Assembly: GCF_018389385.1 (NCBI RefSeq)
Contig: NZ_CP062698.1
Span: forward strand, 62,001-126,000
From: Anthocerotibacter panamensis C109
GTDB taxonomy: Bacteria > Cyanobacteriota > Cyanobacteriia > Gloeobacterales > Anthocerotibacteraceae
DNA length: 64,000 nt
Reading direction: 5' to 3'
Of this stretch, positions 47,238-56,002 are shown piece after piece (position 1 is the stretch's first letter; every line of letters starts with the position of its first letter). The notes under the pieces are model-generated. The model searched no databases. It had not been told where the DNA came from and was given only the letters and a program-made list of their open reading frames with translations. A program made the translations under genes and the position numbers.

Positions 47238-49145
47238 TTATCGTAATAACCAAGCGCGATAACGTCCCAGTGCGGTGAGCGGAAAGTGTTGCTGATAAAG
47301 GTGGTATTTCAAGTAAAAATGACCCGGAAAACCTGTACCCGTGAACTCAGGCTCATCCCAACGACCATCGAAGTGCTGCGTCTTTACCAAATAGGCCACG
47401 CCCCGCTCTAGAGCCTCGGTGCAGGCATAGCCGGTAGCCTCTGCCGCCGCCAACAGACCAATCAAGGCCCAGGCTGTCTGGGAGGCTGTACTCGGTCCTT
47501 GTCCTTGCAGGCCGGGGTCGTTATAGCTGTGGCAGGTCTCACCCCAACCGCCATCCCTGTTCTGGCAGTCCTGGAGCCAGTCGGCGGCTTGGGTAATGAC
47601 GGTCTTTTCCTCAGGGGCGACGAGCGAAAGCGCCGCTAGGACGCCGCTAGTGCCGTAGATATAGTTCACCCCCCAGCGCCCAAACCAGGAGCCGGTCGCC
47701 TCCTGCTCGCGTTTCAGGTAGTCCAGGGCGCGGGCGCGGCACGCAGGGTCCAGGGGAAGTCGGGCGCGGCCATACATCTCCAGGACACGGGCGGTGACAT
47801 CGGCGGTGTTGGGGTCAATCATCGCCTTGAGGTCGGCATAGGGCAGGCGATTGAGCCAGTCTTGGTCGTTGTCGAGGTCAAAAGCGGCCCAGCCTCCATC
47901 CCGGCACTGCATCGTAGCGACCCACTCCACCGCTCGGGTTATAGCGGCCTGTTTGCGTATTGGGTCGGGGAGCTTCACCTGCTCCAAGGCCATTACCACC
48001 ACTGCTGTATCGTCCACATCTGGGTAGAAGCGATTCTCAAACTCAAACGCCCAACCGCCGGGACTGCCCTGGGGATTTTTGAAAGACCAGTCGCCGTAGT
48101 CGAGAATCTGCTTGGTAAGCAGCCACTGCCCCGCTTGGACCAAGGCGGGGTGATCCGGGGACATCCCTGAGTCCACCAAAGCCCGCATCACCAGCCCCGT
48201 ATCCCAGACCGGAGAGACACATGGCTGAACTCGATAGGTATACTCAGTCTCAATCCCGAAGCGGTCTACCGCCTGCAAGCCCCGGTCCACGATGGGGTCG
48301 CTCGCCGGATAGCCTAGAGCCCGTAGCGCCAACAGCGAATTGAGCATCGCCGGGATAATCCCACCCCAGTCCCCGGTGGCCTCTTGGCGCTCCAGAATCC
48401 AACGCTGGGCCAATTGGAGTCCTTCTTTGCGAAAGGGCACAAGGTCCATGCGCTCCGCCCACTTAAATCCCTCATCCAAGGTCAAAAAAATCTGGTCGAG
48501 CCAGTCTCGGGCAGCGGGTAAACGGCCTTGGCGGTCTTCTTCCAGATAAAGTTCGTCCAACTGAACCAAGGGGTCCGTTTTGAAGACTGGTTTTTGGTCC
48601 AGGACAATTAACAGAGGTACAGTACTCCCTCTGGCCCAACTGGACATTTCGTAAATACTGACCGGGGCACCGGCAGGCAGGAGCATCAACCAGGGGGGTA
48701 GCGAGGGAATCCCCTGCCAGTCGTAGCAGCCAACTAGCGCCAGATGTAGCTTGGTGAAAATCCGAGCGCGACCAATGCCCCCGCGCTGGAGGATGAAGTC
48801 ACGGGCACAGAGCAGTTCGGGGTCTGTAGCAGGGACACCCAACAGCCGGAGGCCCAAATACGCTTCGATAGACGTACTCAGGTCGCCACCATCGCCATAG
48901 AAGAGTTCCCAGCCGCCGTGGGCACGTTGTTCTTGGCGCAGAAAAGCCTCAGCCTTGGCGAGCGGGCGGGTCTGGTCGGTTCCCCAGATTTTATGGAGGA
49001 GGACGACCTCAGCGGTCATGGTTACGTTAGATTCCAGTTCGGCCCACCAGTAGCCAGCGGGGTCCTGGAGTCCTAAGAGGTATTCTTGGCTGGTGCGAAT
49101 AGCGCTCTCTAGTGGTGTCTCCTCGACATTGACCTGGGCCTGCAT
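47238..49145 (-). CDS. shc: Squalene-hopene cyclase
   Basis: Shc folds squalene into hopene or hopanol, the core of membrane hopanoids. At 635 residues it is full length. The catalytic DVDDTA (about residues 374-379) is present, as are the QW repeats (AGYWWAELESN, ATGDWGGIIPA, RDGGWAAFD, ATGSWFGRWGVNYIYGT, RDGGWGETCHSY, FDGRWDEPEFTGTGFPGHFYLKYHLY). The neighbouring genes for squalene synthase and HpnB make a small hopanoid cluster. The start at 49145 follows AAGGTGAGG. Confidence 0.96.
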   Translation of the reverse strand: MQAQVNVEETPLESAIRTSQEYLLGLQDPAGYWWAELESNVTMTAEVVLLHKIWGTDQTRPLAKAEAFLRQEQRAHGGWELFYGDGGDLSTSIEAYLGLRLLGVPATDPELLCARDFILQRGGIGRARIFTKLHLALVGCYDWQGIPSLPPWLMLLPAGAPVSIYEMSSWARGSTVPLLIVLDQKPVFKTDPLVQLDELYLEEDRQGRLPAARDWLDQIFLTLDEGFKWAERMDLVPFRKEGLQLAQRWILERQEATGDWGGIIPAMLNSLLALRALGYPASDPIVDRGLQAVDRFGIETEYTYRVQPCVSPVWDTGLVMRALVDSGMSPDHPALVQAGQWLLTKQILDYGDWSFKNPQGSPGGWAFEFENRFYPDVDDTAVVVMALEQVKLPDPIRKQAAITRAVEWVATMQCRDGGWAAFDLDNDQDWLNRLPYADLKAMIDPNTADVTARVLEMYGRARLPLDPACRARALDYLKREQEATGSWFGRWGVNYIYGTSGVLAALSLVAPEEKTVITQAADWLQDCQNRDGGWGETCHSYNDPGLQGQGPSTASQTAWALIGLLAAAEATGYACTEALERGVAYLVKTQHFDGRWDEPEFTGTGFPGHFYLKYHLYQQHFPLTALGRYRAWLLR

Positions 49146-49244
49146 TACCTCACCTTTCCTCGCACCCTATTCATTTACGCAGTAAAGCATAAACCAGATG
49201 CTCAGGGAAAACAGGTACCATAGGGTTCACTGCACCCTACGACG

Positions 49245-50423
49245 ATGGACGGATTTGGACTGGCGTTGAGCACTATTTCCTTGGGGATTTGGCTGGGTCT
49301 GCTGGTGGGGCGCGGCCAGTTTTGGCGGGCAGATACGGCACTTCTCCAGCCGACTTTAAAACCGTCGCCTGCGGTATGGCCCACGGTCTGGGCGGTGGTC
49401 CCAGCCCGCGATGAGGCCGATGTTTTACCGGACACCTTGCCCTCATTGCTCCAACAGACCTATCCTGGACCCTTCCATATTCTGCTGGTAGACGACCGCA
49501 GTACCGATGGCACGGGCACCGTCGCCCGTGCCATCGCCGAGGCTTGCCACCAAAGCGAACGGCTGACGCTCCTCGAAGCCCAACCCCTGCCCCCCGGCTG
49601 GACAGGCAAGCTCTGGGCGATGGAACAGGGGGTCCGCTATGTTCAGGGACAGGCAACAGCGGGGGATTTCTGGCTCTTTACAGACGCCGATATCTGCCAT
49701 GACCCCGAGAATGTGACCCAACTGGTGAGCAAAGCGCAGAGTGAACAATTGGACATGGTCTCGCTGATGGTGTCTTTGCGCTGTGAAAGTTTTTGGGAAT
49801 ACCTGCTCATCCCGGCTTTTGTTTTCTTTTTCCAGAAGCTCTATCCTTTTCGCTGGGTGAATGACCCGACACATAAAATGGCAGCGGCGGCGGGGGGCTG
49901 CATTCTGGTAGGTCAGCAGGCTTTGGCTCAAGCGGGCGGGTTGACGGCGATCCGGCAGGCGCTCATTGATGACTGTGCCCTCGCTGAGCGGGTGAAGCGC
50001 AGTGGGCACCGCATCTGGTTGGGGCTCAGTCAGACGACCTTGAGTCTACGGCCCTACCCAGTACTCAGAGATATCTGGAATATGGTCGCTCGTACCGCCT
50101 TCACGCAGTTGAACTATTCGGGGTGGCTCTTGCTCGGGACTGTGCTGGCGATGGGGATCATCTATCTCGTACCACCGGTCATGACGCTGGTCGGAGTTTT
50201 GGCTGGGGATTGGGCGGTTGTCCTGGTGAGCTTAGGGGGGTGGCTCTTGATGGCGCTGGCGTTTCTCCCGACCTTGCGGGTCTATCGGGCTCCTTTGCTC
50301 CTGTCTTTGATCTTGCCGGTGATTGGGCTACTTTATACCGGGATGACGGTGGATTCGGCGCTCAGGCATTGGCGAGGGAAAGGAGGAGCCTGGAAAGGTC
50401 GGACCTATAGCCCGACGAACTAA
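49245..50423 (+). CDS. hpnB: Hopene-associated glycosyltransferase HpnB
   Basis: This 392-residue membrane glycosyltransferase has a GT-A domain with VWAVVPARDEADVLPDTLPSLL, LLVDDRSTDGTG, WLFTDADI and an RAVIDDCALAERVKR-like block (RQALIDDCALAERVKRSG), followed by several C-terminal membrane helices (about residues 290-370). It matches HpnB proteins, which lie in hopanoid clusters. The gene is divergent from shc, with a 99-bp shared gap that should contain both promoters. The exact product is not established for this family. Confidence 0.86.
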   Translation: MDGFGLALSTISLGIWLGLLVGRGQFWRADTALLQPTLKPSPAVWPTVWAVVPARDEADVLPDTLPSLLQQTYPGPFHILLVDDRSTDGTGTVARAIAEACHQSERLTLLEAQPLPPGWTGKLWAMEQGVRYVQGQATAGDFWLFTDADICHDPENVTQLVSKAQSEQLDMVSLMVSLRCESFWEYLLIPAFVFFFQKLYPFRWVNDPTHKMAAAAGGCILVGQQALAQAGGLTAIRQALIDDCALAERVKRSGHRIWLGLSQTTLSLRPYPVLRDIWNMVARTAFTQLNYSGWLLLGTVLAMGIIYLVPPVMTLVGVLAGDWAVVLVSLGGWLLMALAFLPTLRVYRAPLLLSLILPVIGLLYTGMTVDSALRHWRGKGGAWKGRTYSPTN

Positions 50424-50500
50424 ACCGATGGGATAGCGAAGTATGTCACAATACACCCATTCTGTATGCCTAGTACCCCCTAGCGCCGACCACAGACCCC

Positions 50501-50837
50501 ATGAATCAACCATCTCTTTCTTCTTTTATCTGGTCGGTCGCAGATCTACTGCGCGGTGATTATAAGCAATCCGAGTACGTTGACATCCTGCCCTTTACGG
50601 TGCTGCGCCGTCTGGATTGTGTGCTGCAACCCACGAAAGCAGCCATACTCGCCGAACACAACGCCAAGCTGAACATGGGTCTGAACCCGGAACCGTTCCT
50701 GCTACGCAAGGCGGGGCAGAGCTTTTATAATACTTCGCCCCTGGACCTGAAGAAGCTGATGGGCGACCAGGACCACATCAAGGGCTTATATCCAGGGCTT
50801 TTCGGCAGCGGTGCGGGAGTCCAGGAAGGCTCTATGA
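50501..50837 (+). pseudogene. hsdM: hsdM remnant, type I restriction-modification methylase
   Basis: The frame begins like HsdM: SLSSFIWSVADLLRGDYKQS and then ILPFTVLRRLDCVLQPTKAA ... NPEPFLLRKAGQSFYNTSPLDLKKLMGDQDHIK. At about 50782 the frame shifts; continuing one frame over gives AYIQGFSAAVRE, also HsdM, before a stop at 50835-50837. The remaining ~400 residues with the methylase motifs are absent. No hsdS or hsdR is nearby. This is a decayed fragment of a type I system. Confidence 0.82.
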
Positions 50838-50870
50838 AGCTCTGCGGGCAAAAGCAAGTGAGTGAGCACG

Positions 50871-51473
50871 TCATCGTAGCGCCGACTCCTGCAAGAGCAC
50901 ATCGGATGGATGATTGCAGTTGAAGAGCATCCCCTCCGGGGCAGATGCGAGAGCCTGCACCGGGAGCGCAGCAAGCCATCCTTGAAAAGAGCGTCCACCC
51001 TGTTCCACATAGGTCTGTAGGACAGATAGCCCCCGCCGCCGATAAAATCCGCATAGGGGTTCCCAGGTCAATCCCACTCCTCGGGGCAGTGCAGCGAGCA
51101 TCGTTTCATCAACCTCAGTCAGCTGTGCCCGCCAGGAACGAAGCGTAGCGCTGTCCAACCCCGGTAGGTCACAAGCTAAAAGGAGCACCCATTCCGTCTG
51201 TACTTTTGCTAGCCCTTGGGCAAAGCCGACCAGAGGACCCGCTTGGCGCGGTTCCTCTCGCATAAAACCTGCCCCCGCCAGCGCCAATCCTTGATAGCGC
51301 TCAGGCCAAGGGGTCACGACATGGAGCGGGGCTTGCGGCCCCAGTGCTTGACGGGCAGCCTGAGCAACCCGGACGAGAAGCGGGACCCCAGCTACTGCAA
51401 CCAGAGCCTTGTCGCGCCCCATACGCGAACTCAGCCCCCCCGCCAGAATCAAACCACTGACAAGTTCTTGCAC
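50871..51473 (-). CDS. mobA: Molybdenum cofactor guanylyltransferase
   Basis: MobA attaches GMP to molybdopterin to form the bis-guanine cofactor used by nitrate reductase and related enzymes. The 200-residue protein has the nucleotide motif LILAGGLSSRMGRDKAL, GPLVGFAQGL, the metal-binding LLLACDLPGL and the C-terminal LFNCNHPSD (usually N-x-N-TP-x-D). No other molybdenum gene is near. Start MQELVSGLILAGG is standard. It lies next to the hsdM remnant on one side and the aldo/keto reductase on the other. Confidence 0.9.
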   Translation of the reverse strand: MQELVSGLILAGGLSSRMGRDKALVAVAGVPLLVRVAQAARQALGPQAPLHVVTPWPERYQGLALAGAGFMREEPRQAGPLVGFAQGLAKVQTEWVLLLACDLPGLDSATLRSWRAQLTEVDETMLAALPRGVGLTWEPLCGFYRRRGLSVLQTYVEQGGRSFQGWLAALPVQALASAPEGMLFNCNHPSDVLLQESALR

Positions 51474-51499
51474 CTGTGCGTCCCATCTGGGCTCCTACT

Positions 51500-52465
51500 T
51501 TAAACCCTACGGCTGAGTCCGTCCAGTTCAGCTACTTCTGAGTCCGTCAGCGACCAACCCAACGCTCCGCCATTTTGGAGGGCTTGTCCAGCAGTTTTGG
51601 CTCCGGGAATCGGGACCACCCCCTGCGCGATGAGCCAGTTGAGGGCCACTTGGGCCGGAGTGCGCCCGCAGGATGCTCCCACTTCCTGTAACCGCTTGAG
51701 CAAAGGCGCAATCTTCTGAAGTCCGGCAGCGCTAAACTGCGGGTCGAGGCGGCGGGCTCCCGTGAGGGTAGGGGGCTGTGCGGGGGTGTACTTGCCGGTG
51801 AGGAGCCCTTGAGCCAGCGGACTGTAGGCGAGGATAGTCACCCCTAGCCGTCGGGCGGTGTCGAGGATGCCATTTTGCTCAATGCCCCGGTCTAACAGCG
51901 AATAGCGCACCTGATTTACCGCAAGAGGTACCCCCGCTTGCGCCAAGAGTTTATAGGCTGTAGTCATATCTTGGGCAGAATAGTTGCTCACCCCTACCGC
52001 TTGAATCCGTCCTCGCTGATATTCCCGAGCCAGGGCACTAAAAAGAGTCTCCTGATTCATCAGAAAGTTGAAGGGCCAATGTACTTGATAAAGTGCAACG
52101 GATTCTTGGTTGAGGCGCTTGAGGCTATCGCTTAGAGCCTCGCTCACAGCCTGTTCGCTAAAGCGCCAGGGAGCAGGACTATATTTGGTGGCGATTTGGA
52201 TGGGTGTACTTGCCTTGCGCATAAAGCCCTTGCGCATAAAGCGAGCCAACAACCGCTCCGACTCGCCCAGGCCATAGATTTCTGCCGTATCAAAAAAGGT
52301 CACGCCCGCTTCTAGAGAGGCTTCAAAGGCTTCGGCTACCTGCTTCTCCCCATAGTCGCTCCCATAGTCCCAAAAAAGTTTGTCTCCCCAGGCCCAGGTT
52401 CCAAGCCCTAGAGGAGGGACTTTCGGCCCATTTGGCCCCAGAGCTACAGCGGTTGTGGTCGGCAT
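51500..52465 (-). CDS. Aldo/keto reductase
   Basis: The 321-residue NADPH-dependent oxidoreductase has the AKR TIM-barrel. It shows VPPLGLGTWAWGDKLFWDYG, the catalytic tyrosine block FFDTAEIYGLGESERLL (Asp and Tyr), the lysine in IATKYSPAPWRF, the histidine in LYQVHWPF, and a C-terminal VVPIPGAKTAGQ cofactor loop. Similar proteins in plants and cyanobacteria reduce aldehydes such as pyridoxal; the substrate here is not predictable. Start ATG 52465 follows AAGAGGTGG. Confidence 0.88.
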   Translation of the reverse strand: MPTTTAVALGPNGPKVPPLGLGTWAWGDKLFWDYGSDYGEKQVAEAFEASLEAGVTFFDTAEIYGLGESERLLARFMRKGFMRKASTPIQIATKYSPAPWRFSEQAVSEALSDSLKRLNQESVALYQVHWPFNFLMNQETLFSALAREYQRGRIQAVGVSNYSAQDMTTAYKLLAQAGVPLAVNQVRYSLLDRGIEQNGILDTARRLGVTILAYSPLAQGLLTGKYTPAQPPTLTGARRLDPQFSAAGLQKIAPLLKRLQEVGASCGRTPAQVALNWLIAQGVVPIPGAKTAGQALQNGGALGWSLTDSEVAELDGLSRRV

Positions 52466-52545
52466 GTCCACCTCTTTGCAAATACAGCACTCTTTTCAGG
52501 ATAACCATGGGGCACGGGTTGTCCAAACCTAGACCACAGGCGAAA

Positions 52546-53220
52546 ATGAAGGAGTACCCGCTCTCGATAGACCCACCCGTGGCTAAGTCACCCACCGTTG
52601 CTGATACCAAACAGACTTTTTTTACGCTGTTTACCCGCCCGCTTAACTCTATCTACCGGCGCGTCCTGGACGAATTGCTGGTGGAAGTTCATCTGCTTGT
52701 GGTTCATCATCAATTTCGCTACGATCCCTTCTTTGGGCTTGGGTTGGTAACGGTCTACGAACGCTTCATGGATGGGTATCGCCCTACCACCGATAAAGAG
52801 GAGATCTTTGTGGCCCTGACTCAGGCATTGGGCTTGAGCGCTGAACAATTGCGCCGGGATGCCCACGACCTCACTACAGCCTCCGGTCCGGTGCTCCTTA
52901 CTGCTCTGGAGCAGGGGAACGAAATCGAGTCCCTGCCGGTGAGCCTACAAGACTTCGCCCGTACACCTGGAGTCGGTAAGTATAGCCGTCTATTGGCCCT
53001 AGGTCTTGCCACCGCCCTAGAGGAGCCCCTCAAGGGAATGCCCGAAACCAAGCGCCAAGAAGTCTTTGCTGCGATTTGCACCCGCTGGGGGCTCACTGCC
53101 GACCGCGTCAAGAAGGACCTGGACTTTTATTCTCAGGCTTTGGAGCAAGTCCGCAAGTCCAAGGAATCCCTCGACGAAATGATGGAGCAAACGCGCAAAA
53201 AACGGGCCGCTGCTAGCTAG
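52546..53220 (+). CDS. thf1: Thylakoid formation protein Thf1 / Psb29
   Basis: The ~224-residue protein belongs to the Thf1/Psb29 family, which copurifies with photosystem II and interacts with FtsH proteases. It contains VADTKQTFFTLFTRPLNSIYRRVLDELLVEVHLL, FRYDPFFGLGLVTVYERFMDGYRP, and a C-terminal coiled coil (LEQVRKSKESLDEMMEQTRKKR). The frame opens at 52432, but ATG 52546 is a likely start; ATG 52507 is possible. In lineages without thylakoids, Thf1 would act in the plasma membrane; that is inference. Confidence 0.87.
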   Translation: MKEYPLSIDPPVAKSPTVADTKQTFFTLFTRPLNSIYRRVLDELLVEVHLLVVHHQFRYDPFFGLGLVTVYERFMDGYRPTTDKEEIFVALTQALGLSAEQLRRDAHDLTTASGPVLLTALEQGNEIESLPVSLQDFARTPGVGKYSRLLALGLATALEEPLKGMPETKRQEVFAAICTRWGLTADRVKKDLDFYSQALEQVRKSKESLDEMMEQTRKKRAAAS

Positions 53221-53248
53221 GTTCTGTTTTTTGTCTGAAGGGGGGACG

Positions 53249-53449
53249 ATGATACCAGTCGGAGCCAGAGTACGGATTAGCCGCATCCGCGATACTTTAT
53301 TAGGTGATGCCATCAGTCGTAGGATCGGGGAAGTGGGCGTCGTTCGGGGGTTACGCGTCAGCGATGGTTATGGACTCGGCTATGTCGTTGAATTCAAAGA
53401 CCGCCACTACTCTTGGTTCTTTGAAGATGAGCTAGAGACCATTAAGTAA
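53249..53449 (+). CDS. DUF2862 protein
   Basis: This 66-residue protein matches DUF2862 in pattern: MIPVGARVRISRIRD, IGEVGVVRGLRVSDGYGLGYVVEFKD and WFFEDELE. The family is small, cyanobacterial and of unknown function; the KOW/SH3-like beta pattern hints at nucleic acid or protein binding. ATG 53249 is preceded by AAGGGGGGACG, so the longer frame from 53231 is not needed. It lies between thf1 and the HU-like gene on the same strand, with short gaps, so it may be co-transcribed. Confidence 0.78.
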   Translation: MIPVGARVRISRIRDTLLGDAISRRIGEVGVVRGLRVSDGYGLGYVVEFKDRHYSWFFEDELETIK

Positions 53450-53476
53450 TGCTATCCTCTACCTAAACTTTGGGGT

Positions 53477-53776
53477 GTGGACATGGATTGCATTAATCGT
53501 CAAGAACTAGCGCGTCTGATGGCCCAGCGGGTGGATGGTCTCTCCCAGCGTCTCGCTACTGTAGCGCTTCAGACAGCTTTGGAATGTATCAGTGAAACGC
53601 TGGTTAGAGGGGGTGTAGTCCGCCTCAGTGAGTTTGGCACCTTTTCGCTACGCAAACGTCCAGGGCGACGCATCCTGCACCCGCGCACCCGTGAACCCTT
53701 AGAGGTGGCTGAGTGTCTGGTCCCCATGTTTGCTCCTGCCACTACCCTCAGGACTCGAGTCGGTGGTCAATCCTAA
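53477..53776 (+). CDS. HU/IHF-family DNA-binding protein
   Basis: The ~97-residue protein has the HU/IHF fold: the dimerisation helices INRQELARLMAQRVDGLSQRLATVALQTALECISETL, then the strand-turn VVRLSEFGTFSLRKRPGRRILHPRTREPLEVAE and a beta arm ending FAPATTLRTRV. The FGTFSLRKRPGRRILHPRTRE motif is close to IHF-type. It can bend DNA and organise the nucleoid. Either GTG 53477 or ATG 53483 is the start. It is the third gene in a run thf1-DUF2862-HU on the plus strand. Confidence 0.85.
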   Translation: MDMDCINRQELARLMAQRVDGLSQRLATVALQTALECISETLVRGGVVRLSEFGTFSLRKRPGRRILHPRTREPLEVAECLVPMFAPATTLRTRVGGQS

Positions 53777-53797
53777 AGTTCTCTCTGAGTGCACCGT

Positions 53798-54862
53798 ATG
53801 TCCAAAACCCTCGTCTTCTTGGGTACAGATGGTATCCGCGAGTCTCTGCTGGCCCTAGCCAGTGCCCGTCGGGCCGCTCAAGCTGGTTCCCGCGTCCTCC
53901 TTATCGGTCAGCAGGCTTCCGACCTGTTGGGTGGGGTGTTCGACCATCCGCTCAAAGGAGATCCTATCGAGGTCGAGCCCAATCTTTGGGTGACCCAGGC
54001 ACGGACAACAAGTTATCTGGAGCGTAGCTGGAACCGTATCCGGGGTCTGGAAGAAGAGTACCTCCGCACGCCCTTCTTTAAGAATGTCTACGGTCAGGAA
54101 CTGGGCGTCATCCCTGGCTTTGATGAGTTGTTTTTATTGCTTGCGTTGCGCGATTGGGACCTCCAGTATGACGTGATGGTATTGCACCTGAGTTCGGACC
54201 AGTCGGTGTTACGTCTACTTGCCGCTCCAGACCAGCTCGCTTGGTACACACGCCGGTTTCAAGAAGCGTTTCGCAGTTCGCCGCTCTCGCTGGCCCTTTC
54301 CCCCTTCTTGGAGCCCATCACGCGGGCGGTCATGGCTGGGTCGGTGAATTCTCAGCAGTTGGGGCAGACGGGCGGGCAGTTGACGGACCTTTTGCAGCGG
54401 GCGCAGCAGGCAGCACGCAAACAGGTGGTCCTCTTTTTGGTCACAGACCATGACCCGCTCCGGGTGCGTCAAGCTCAGCGGCTCTGGGGCAGTGCAGAAC
54501 TCTTCGAACTCCAAGTCGCGGGGGTCCTGGATGTCGGGGCAAAAGCGCTCACTCATCCTTTTGACCCCCTGCCGGTGGAGCGGATTGGCTTGCCGCAGGA
54601 CTGGAAGCAATGGGAAATTCCAGACTTCAGTCAGTTCCCGATACGACCTGCGGGGCTGGCGGTGGATAGTCGGCTGTTGACAGTGCGGGTCTTTTTGCCG
54701 GGGTTCGACAAGAAAGAAATAGAACTGAGTCAGGATGGCCCAGAACTGACGTTGCGGGTGGCAGACCAGCGGCGCAATCTACTCTTACCGCCTGCATTTC
54801 AGGGACGTCGGGTGCGCGGGGCGAAATTTGTGGAGGGAGCGCTACTCATTTCTTTGGGGTAA
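53798..54862 (+). CDS. Get3d/ArsA-like protein with alpha-crystallin domain and degenerate P-loop
   Basis: The 354-residue protein follows the layout of Get3d, an ArsA/Get3 homologue conserved in photosynthetic organisms, with an N-terminal ATPase-like domain and a C-terminal alpha-crystallin domain (about 280-354: LLTVRVFLPGFDKKEIELSQDGPELTLRV ... VRGAKFVEGALLISL). In active homologues the start reads GKGGxGKTT; here it is LGTDGIRESLLALASARRAA, lacking both the lysine and the Thr. ATP binding in the normal way is therefore doubtful. A family member kept for its protein-binding surface is the natural reading. ATG 53798 is the preferred start. Confidence 0.8.
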   Translation: MSKTLVFLGTDGIRESLLALASARRAAQAGSRVLLIGQQASDLLGGVFDHPLKGDPIEVEPNLWVTQARTTSYLERSWNRIRGLEEEYLRTPFFKNVYGQELGVIPGFDELFLLLALRDWDLQYDVMVLHLSSDQSVLRLLAAPDQLAWYTRRFQEAFRSSPLSLALSPFLEPITRAVMAGSVNSQQLGQTGGQLTDLLQRAQQAARKQVVLFLVTDHDPLRVRQAQRLWGSAELFELQVAGVLDVGAKALTHPFDPLPVERIGLPQDWKQWEIPDFSQFPIRPAGLAVDSRLLTVRVFLPGFDKKEIELSQDGPELTLRVADQRRNLLLPPAFQGRRVRGAKFVEGALLISLG

Positions 54863-54877
54863 GACTACCGCTAGATT

Positions 54878-56002
54878 TCACACAGCAGGAGCAATTAAGG
54901 AGGCTTGGCGGGCATCATTGATGAGCCAGTCGAGACCCGTGGATTGGATATCGAGGGTGGTCCCGGATTTGTGCACACAGTAGCGCCCGAAGACCAGTTG
55001 GTCCACCAGATGTACCCCAGAGCCCAACCATGAATAGCCGAAGACCATACTGCGCTCAAGGTGGGCATGGGAGCAAATATGGCAGTTGGGGCCGATTGCC
55101 GTGGGTCCGATGATGCGGGCTCCATCCTCAATCCGGGTCATGCCGCCGATATAGACCGGTCCTGTGAGGTCCACTCGGTCCCAGTCCACTGCCACATTGA
55201 GCCCTACATAGATTCCAGGGCGCACCTCTCGTCCCGGAATCGGAACCAGCGGAACCTCCCCTTTAAGAACACGCTGGATCGCAGCCCAATAGTCCGGGAC
55301 TTTACCGATATCCAGCCATTCAAAATCCAAGGTTAGGCCATAAAAAGGTAACCCAAGGTCCACCAGTTTGGGAAAGAGTTGGCTGCCAATATCGTAGGAC
55401 TGTCCTGAGGGAATGTAGTCGAAGATCTCCGGCTCAAAAATATAGATCCCCGTGCTGACCTGATTGCTCAGCGCCTCTTCCATAGCAGGCTTTTCCTGAA
55501 AAGTCTGCACCCGTCCCTCCGGGTCCGTGACCACCACGCCATAGCCAGAGACTTCGGTGGGGGGAACTTGCTTCAGGACCAGGGTGGCAAGCGCTTTTTT
55601 CTGCTTGTGCCACTGAATAGCCTGAGTCAGGTCCACGTCCACCAGCGCATCCCCACACAGCACTACGAAGGTTTCATCAAAGAACGGGGCAAAATCCTGG
55701 ATACGCCGTAGTCCCCCTGCACTACCGAGCGCTTCCCCGACGAGTTCTCCATCCTCAATCCGTCCCTCAAAAGAGTAGGCAATCTCCACACCAAAGCGCT
55801 GCCCATCCCGAAAATAGTGCTCGATTTCGTGGGCGAGATGGCTCACGTTTACCATCACCTGCGTAAAACCGTGGCGGCGCAACAACTCAAGCAAAAACTC
55901 CATCACCGGCTTTTGCAGGATCGGGATCATCGGCTTCGGAATCGTGTAGGTGATGGGACGGACCCGAGTACCTTTACCCGCTGCAAGAATCATCGCTTTC
56001 AT
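54878..56002 (-). CDS. Sugar nucleotidyltransferase with left-handed beta-helix
   Basis: The 374-residue enzyme couples a sugar 1-phosphate to a nucleotide. The nucleotide-binding signature MKAMILAAGKGTRVRPITYTIPKPMIPI is at the N-terminus, followed by VVLCGDALVDVDL, and SGYGVV...FQEKP and DFEWLDIGKVPDYW. Residues about 260-340 are hexapeptide repeats (GPVYIGGMTRIEDGARIIGPTAIGPNCHI). It resembles mannose-1-phosphate guanylyltransferase or glucose-1-phosphate thymidylyl/uridylyl transferases of cyanobacteria; the sugar is not determined. It should supply cell-wall or exopolysaccharide precursors. Confidence 0.9.
   Translation of the reverse strand: MKAMILAAGKGTRVRPITYTIPKPMIPILQKPVMEFLLELLRRHGFTQVMVNVSHLAHEIEHYFRDGQRFGVEIAYSFEGRIEDGELVGEALGSAGGLRRIQDFAPFFDETFVVLCGDALVDVDLTQAIQWHKQKKALATLVLKQVPPTEVSGYGVVVTDPEGRVQTFQEKPAMEEALSNQVSTGIYIFEPEIFDYIPSGQSYDIGSQLFPKLVDLGLPFYGLTLDFEWLDIGKVPDYWAAIQRVLKGEVPLVPIPGREVRPGIYVGLNVAVDWDRVDLTGPVYIGGMTRIEDGARIIGPTAIGPNCHICSHAHLERSMVFGYSWLGSGVHLVDQLVFGRYCVHKSGTTLDIQSTGLDWLINDARQASLIAPAV

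Noticed and set aside
50501-50923. A functional type I restriction-modification methylase
   Set aside because: Only ~110 residues remain, with a frameshift, and there is no hsdS or hsdR.
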